Shown here: positions 12,784 to 16,663 of the stretch, piece by piece
How the letters are laid out: each line of letters begins with the position of its first letter
Position numbering within the stretch: position 1 is the first letter of the stretch
DNA from: RBG-16-66-20 sp035308765
GTDB taxonomy: Bacteria > Pseudomonadota > Gammaproteobacteria > Burkholderiales > SG8-39
Direction of reading: 5' to 3'
NCBI GenBank assembly: GCA_035308765.1
Contig: DATGGA010000103.1
Location: forward strand, 1-16,663
Length of the DNA stretch: 16,663 nt
Translations under genes and position numbers: made by a program
The notes under the pieces: model-generated
What the model saw: the letters and a program-made list of their open reading frames with translations, nothing else
What the model was told of the DNA's origin: nothing
The model's database searches: none

Positions 12784-15700
12784 TTACACCGTCTCCGGCG
12801 ACGGTTCTGTTTTCTCATCCGTCGGTTTGCCTCTACGGGAGAACAAGTTGATCAGGACCGGCAGTACGACCAGGATGAGGACCGGGGCGAGCAGCATGCC
12901 TCCAACCACGACCAGCGCCAGGGGCTTTTGCACCTGCGAGCCGATGCCCGTGGATAGTGCCGCTGGAACCAGGCCTACGCAGGCCACGATGCAGGTCATG
13001 AGCACCGGCCGCATCTGCACCTTGCAGGTGTGCAGCAGCGCGTCGGCGCGGGTGCGGGCGGTAAAGAGCTGCTCGTTGTAGTACTCAAGCACGATGATTC
13101 CATCCATGGCGGCGATACCAAACAAGGCGACGAAGCCGATCGCGGCCGAGACGCTGAACGGGGTGCCAGTGATGAACAATGCGAAAATGCCTCCGACCAA
13201 GGCGAGCGGTATGACGCTGGCGGCCAGCACCATGTCCACCAGCGAGTTGAAGTGCATGTAGAGCAGGATGCAGATGAGCGCGATGCTGATCGGCACCACG
13301 ATCGCAAGGCGCTGCAGGGCGTCCTGCAGATTGCCGAACTCGCCGACCCACTCCATGCGGTAGCCGCCGGGAAGAGGAACCTGCTCGACCACCTTGCGCT
13401 GCGCTTGGAGAACGGCCGAACCGAGGTCGCGTCCGCGCACGCTGAAGCGGATCGGAATGTAGCGCTGCTGCTGCTCGCGGTAGATGAACGAAGGCCCGGA
13501 AATCAGTTCCACCTTGGCCAGATCGGCTAGCGGAATCTGCACCACGCCGCTGCCGTCGGGTTTTTGCGCGCCTACGGTGATGCGCCCGATCGCTTCCAAG
13601 TTGCTGCGGTACTGCGACTCCAACCGCACCACCATCGGGAAATGGCGGTCGCTGCCCGGCTCATAGAGGTCGCCTGCCGCCTGGCCGCCGATAGCGGCCT
13701 GGATCGTCGCGTTGATGTCCCCCGGGGCGAGGCCGTAGCGCGCCGCGCGGGCGCGATCGACGTCGATCCGGATGGTCGGCTGGCCGAGCGAGACGAATAC
13801 CGCAAGGTCCTTGATGCCCCGCACCGTCTGCATTACATCCTTGATTTTTGCGGCCGTCTCTTCCAGCGTGGCGAGGTCGTTGCCGTAGAGCTTGATCGAG
13901 TTCTCGCCTTTGACCCCGGAGGCCGCTTCCTCGACGTTGTCCTGGATGTACTGCGAGAAATTGAATTCCACGCCGGGGAACGCGTCGGTGAGCGCCTGCG
14001 TCACCTCTTCGGTCAGCTTGTCCTTGTCGACGCCGCTCGGCCAGGTGTTGAAGGGCTTGAGCGGCACGAAGAACTCGGCGTTGAAAAACCCGGTCGCGTC
14101 GGTGCCGTCGTCGGGCCGGCCGTGCTGCGACACCACGGTCTCGACCTCCGGAAAGCTCTTGATGATGTTGCGCATGTGGTTGACGGGCGCGTCGCTTTCC
14201 TCGAGCGAAATCGAAGGCGGCATGGTGGCGCGGATCCACAGGTTGCCCTCCTCGAGCTTTGGCAGGAATTCCAGGCCGAGCGTGGCGGCCGCGAGGCTCG
14301 CCAGCACGATCAGCGCCGCCGCGACGCCCAGCGCAAGGGCGCGGTGAGCAAGCGCGAACTCGACGAGCGGCTCGTAGAGCCGGCGCAGGAACCGGACGAC
14401 CGGCGTTTCACCCTCCTTGCCGTGCTCGGGGAGCAGGATCGCGCTCAGCGCGGGCGACACGGTGAAAGTCGCGATCAGGCCGCCGGCGATCGCGTATGCG
14501 TAAGTCTTCGCCATCGGGCCGAAGATGTGCCCCTCGATCCCCGACAGCGTGAACAGCGGCACGAAGCCCGCAATGATGATCAGCGCCGAGAACAGGATGG
14601 CATGGTTCACCTCGGTCGCGGAATTCGCGATCACCGCGAATTTGCCGCGGAACTTGCTCGCCGGCATGTGCTGCATGGCCGCGCTGCCTTCCTGTCGCGC
14701 CGCCGCGCTCTCGGTGAGGTGGCGGAAAATGTTTTCCACCATGATCACGGTGGCGTCGACCACGAGCCCGAAATCGATCGCGCCCACCGACAGCAGGTTC
14801 GCCGACTCGCCACGCGCCACCATCAGCGTGACCGCGAAAGCGAGCGCGAACGGGATCGTGGCCGCGACGATGATGGCGCTGCGCAGGTTGCCGATGAAGG
14901 CCCACTGCAGGAGGAAAATCAGCAGGATGCCGAAGAGCATGTTCTCCAGCACCGTGTGCGTCGTGAGCTGGATCAGGTCCGCTCGGTCGTAGATGCGCTC
15001 GATGCGCACGCCGGGCGGCAGAATGTCCGTGGCGTTGATCTTCTCGACTTCGGCCTTGACGCGCTGGATGGTCGGCATGCTCTCTTCGCCGCGCCGCATC
15101 AGGACTATTCCCTGCACGATATCGTCATCGGCGTCGTGGCCCGCGATGCCCAGGCGGGGTTGGTTGCCGACCATCACGGTCGCGACGTCGTTCACGAGGA
15201 CCGGCGCGCCCTTGTTCGAGGTCAGCATCGTGCTGCGGACGGCATCCATCGACGTGACCAGGCCCACCCCGCGCACCACGGCGGCCTGCGGCCCGATATT
15301 CACGGTCTGGCCGCCGACGTTGACGTTGCTGTTGTTGAGGACCTGCAGCACTTCGGGCAGCGTCAGCCCGTAGCTGGCGAGCTTGTGCAGGTCGACGGTG
15401 ATCTCGTAGGTCTTGGTTTTTCCGCCCCAGCCTGTGACGTCGATCACGCCCGGCACCGCCTTGAAGCGCCGCTGCAGGATCCAGTCCTGGATGGTCTTCA
15501 GGTCGGTGACCGAATAACCTGGCGGACCCTTGACCCGGTAGCGGTAGATCTCGCCTATCGGGCTGGTGGGTGAAATCCCGGGCTGGGCGTTGTTCGGCAG
15601 CGCGGGCAGCTGCGCCAGACGGTTGATCACCCACTGCTGCGCCTGCTCGTAGGTGAAGTCGTAGGTGAACTGCACCTTTACGTCGGAGAGGCCGAACAGC

Positions 15701-15954
15701 GATATCGTGCGGATGGTGGTGACGTGCGGGATCCCGGCCATCTGGATCTCGATGGGAATCGTGATGTAGCGCTCCATCTCCTCGGCCGACTGGCCGGGAC
15801 TCTGCGTGATGATGTCCACCAGCGGCGGTACGGGGTCGGGATAGGCCTCGATGTTGAGCCTGATGAAGCTCACTGCACCCGCACCCAGCATCGCGAACAG
15901 CAACACCACCACCAGCGTGCGCTGCCGCAGGGCAAACTCGACGATCGTGTTCAT
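12784..15954 (-). CDS. Heavy-metal-type RND efflux permease (CzcA/CusA family)
   Basis: This 1056-residue inner-membrane proton antiporter takes metal cations from periplasm or cytoplasm and passes them into the outer-membrane tunnel. The RND layout is complete: helix 1 (about 12-32), a first periplasmic porter domain, helices 2-6 (about 335-500), helix 7 (about 545), a second porter domain and helices 8-12 to about 1040. Helix 4 carries DFGLVVDATVIMVEN, with Asp394, Asp400 and Glu407 at the acidic positions known to matter for proton transfer in CzcA-type pumps. The wording differs from the CzcA sequence as I recall it, so the substrate is uncertain. Mono- or divalent cations (Co/Zn/Cd, Ni, Cu/Ag) are all possible. 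It starts 3 nt after the adaptor stop. Confidence 0.93.
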   Translation of the reverse strand: MNTIVEFALRQRTLVVVLLFAMLGAGAVSFIRLNIEAYPDPVPPLVDIITQSPGQSAEEMERYITIPIEIQMAGIPHVTTIRTISLFGLSDVKVQFTYDFTYEQAQQWVINRLAQLPALPNNAQPGISPTSPIGEIYRYRVKGPPGYSVTDLKTIQDWILQRRFKAVPGVIDVTGWGGKTKTYEITVDLHKLASYGLTLPEVLQVLNNSNVNVGGQTVNIGPQAAVVRGVGLVTSMDAVRSTMLTSNKGAPVLVNDVATVMVGNQPRLGIAGHDADDDIVQGIVLMRRGEESMPTIQRVKAEVEKINATDILPPGVRIERIYDRADLIQLTTHTVLENMLFGILLIFLLQWAFIGNLRSAIIVAATIPFALAFAVTLMVARGESANLLSVGAIDFGLVVDATVIMVENIFRHLTESAAARQEGSAAMQHMPASKFRGKFAVIANSATEVNHAILFSALIIIAGFVPLFTLSGIEGHIFGPMAKTYAYAIAGGLIATFTVSPALSAILLPEHGKEGETPVVRFLRRLYEPLVEFALAHRALALGVAAALIVLASLAAATLGLEFLPKLEEGNLWIRATMPPSISLEESDAPVNHMRNIIKSFPEVETVVSQHGRPDDGTDATGFFNAEFFVPLKPFNTWPSGVDKDKLTEEVTQALTDAFPGVEFNFSQYIQDNVEEAASGVKGENSIKLYGNDLATLEETAAKIKDVMQTVRGIKDLAVFVSLGQPTIRIDVDRARAARYGLAPGDINATIQAAIGGQAAGDLYEPGSDRHFPMVVRLESQYRSNLEAIGRITVGAQKPDGSGVVQIPLADLAKVELISGPSFIYREQQQRYIPIRFSVRGRDLGSAVLQAQRKVVEQVPLPGGYRMEWVGEFGNLQDALQRLAIVVPISIALICILLYMHFNSLVDMVLAASVIPLALVGGIFALFITGTPFSVSAAIGFVALFGIAAMDGIIVLEYYNEQLFTARTRADALLHTCKVQMRPVLMTCIVACVGLVPAALSTGIGSQVQKPLALVVVGGMLLAPVLILVVLPVLINLFSRRGKPTDEKTEPSPETV

Positions 15955-15957
15955 GCC

Positions 15958-16663
15958 CTAGTGGTTCTGGATCGCGCGATCGATGAACAACGTGCCGCTG
16001 ACGACGACCTTCTCGCCGCCGGAAAGCCCGGAGACCACCTCGAGCATGCCGTCGCGCGATCGTCCGACATGCACCGGGCGCGCGGCAATCGTGCCGTCCT
16101 CGCGCGCAACAAAGACATGCGCGTCCGCACCCTCGTAGACCACCGCTCCCTGTGGCACGGCGGGCGCCATGTTTTCATCTCCCGTTACTATGCGGAAGGT
16201 CGCGAACATCTGCGGCTTCAGGGCGCCGTCCCGGTTGTCCACCTCGGCCCGCACCGGCAGGCGGCGCGTCACGGGATCGATGGCGGAGGCGACCCACACG
16301 ACCTTCGCCTTGAACACGCGGCCGGGATAGGCCAGTACACGCACCTCGACGGGCTGGCCGATCTTCAGCAGCGCCGCATCCAGTTCGCGCACGTTGGCCA
16401 CCAGCCACACGGTGGACAGGTCGCCGATCGCGTAGACCGGGCCGGAGGCGCCGTTTGCGGCGCTCGTGATGTACTGGCCGAGGCCGACCTGGCGCTGGGT
16501 CACGGTGCCGCCGATGGGCGCGACCACCACCGACTCGGCCTCGCTCCTTACCTCGGCCGGCGAGGCCTCGATCGCGGCTATCTCTTGGTCCGACTTGCCG
16601 AGGATGCGCAGGCGGTTGCGGGCCGCTGCGAGCGTGGGGGTGGCCGCGCGCAGGCTGTTCTGG
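15958..16663 (-). CDS. RND efflux periplasmic adaptor (CusB/CzcB, HlyD-like), 5' end beyond window
   Basis: This is the membrane-fusion protein that links the RND permease to the outer-membrane factor. About 235 C-terminal residues are visible and the frame is open to the right edge. The GTG at about 16530 is an internal codon, not a start, since homologous sequence continues upstream (ARNRLRILGKSDQEIAAIE, the end of the helical hairpin). In order come the second lipoyl half with VVAPIGGTVTQRQVGLGQYI, a beta-barrel domain with STVWLVANVRELDAALL and RVFKAKVVWVASAIDPVTRR, and a membrane-proximal domain ending in GLSGGEKVVVSGTLFIDRAIQNH. The stop is 3 nt before the permease ATG. No metal-binding Met or His cluster is visible in this part. 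Confidence 0.92.
   Translation of the reverse strand, partial: QNSLRAATPTLAAARNRLRILGKSDQEIAAIEASPAEVRSEAESVVVAPIGGTVTQRQVGLGQYITSAANGASGPVYAIGDLSTVWLVANVRELDAALLKIGQPVEVRVLAYPGRVFKAKVVWVASAIDPVTRRLPVRAEVDNRDGALKPQMFATFRIVTGDENMAPAVPQGAVVYEGADAHVFVAREDGTIAARPVHVGRSRDGMLEVVSGLSGGEKVVVSGTLFIDRAIQNH

Noticed and set aside
13564..15573. A 669-codon open frame on the plus strand
   Set aside because: It lies wholly antisense to the RND permease, is rich in Arg, Asp and His as expected for a complementary frame of high-GC coding DNA, and resembles no family I know.
16528..16530. GTG as the start of a 190-residue adaptor
   Set aside because: Adaptor-like sequence continues in the same frame to the window edge, so this is an internal codon.

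Overview
The window is gene-dense, high-GC proteobacterial chromosome, most likely from a betaproteobacterium. The evidence is the core block yhbY | rlmE-ftsH-folP-glmM, the FtsH N-terminus (close, as I recall it, to Burkholderiales/Rhodocyclales FtsH), and the mix of TRAP transport, ars genes and heavy-metal RND efflux. The lineage is inferred from protein resemblance only. I see no insertion sequence, integrase, tRNA, rRNA or CRISPR array. No gap between genes exceeds about 120 bases.

Left region (1-4841, all minus strand). Read in the direction of transcription the order is arsR, a 44-codon remnant of an arsI-type gene, arsC, an aquaporin-family channel, E1 alpha and E1 beta of a thiamine-diphosphate 2-oxoacid (or acetoin) dehydrogenase, then the TRAP subunits dctQ and dctM (dctM is cut by the left edge). 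Junctions are very tight: arsC/aquaporin, dctQ after E1 beta and dctM after dctQ overlap by ATGA, E1 beta starts inside the end of E1 alpha, and the E1 alpha start lies 12 nt past the aquaporin stop in the same frame. An arsenate-resistance cassette (sensor, reductase, channel, no ArsB/Acr3 pump) thus runs without a visible break into a catabolic/transport operon.

Control region (4842-4959). arsR and a plus-strand gene for a small exported protein diverge from a 36-bp dyad that includes the arsR start codon. A TTGACA -35 box places the predicted arsR transcript start at or within a base or two of its ATG, so arsR may be leaderless. Two genes here look internally deleted yet in frame: the arsI remnant, and the exported protein, which seems to lack the CxxCH segment I associate with its family.

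Middle (5314-11278). A zinc-type CDF exporter lies 15 nt downstream of glmM. The housekeeping run rlmE, ftsH, folP, glmM follows on the minus strand, with yhbY diverging from rlmE only 13 bp away. These genes cover rRNA methylation, membrane proteolysis, folate synthesis, aminosugar synthesis and ribosome assembly.

Right region (11251-16663, minus strand). This is a tripartite heavy-metal RND efflux operon: periplasmic adaptor (5' end off the right edge), CzcA/CusA-type permease and outer-membrane factor. The 3' end of the outer-membrane-factor gene overlaps the 3' end of yhbY by 28 bp. With the CDF exporter and the ars genes, this gives three metal or metalloid defence units around one housekeeping operon.
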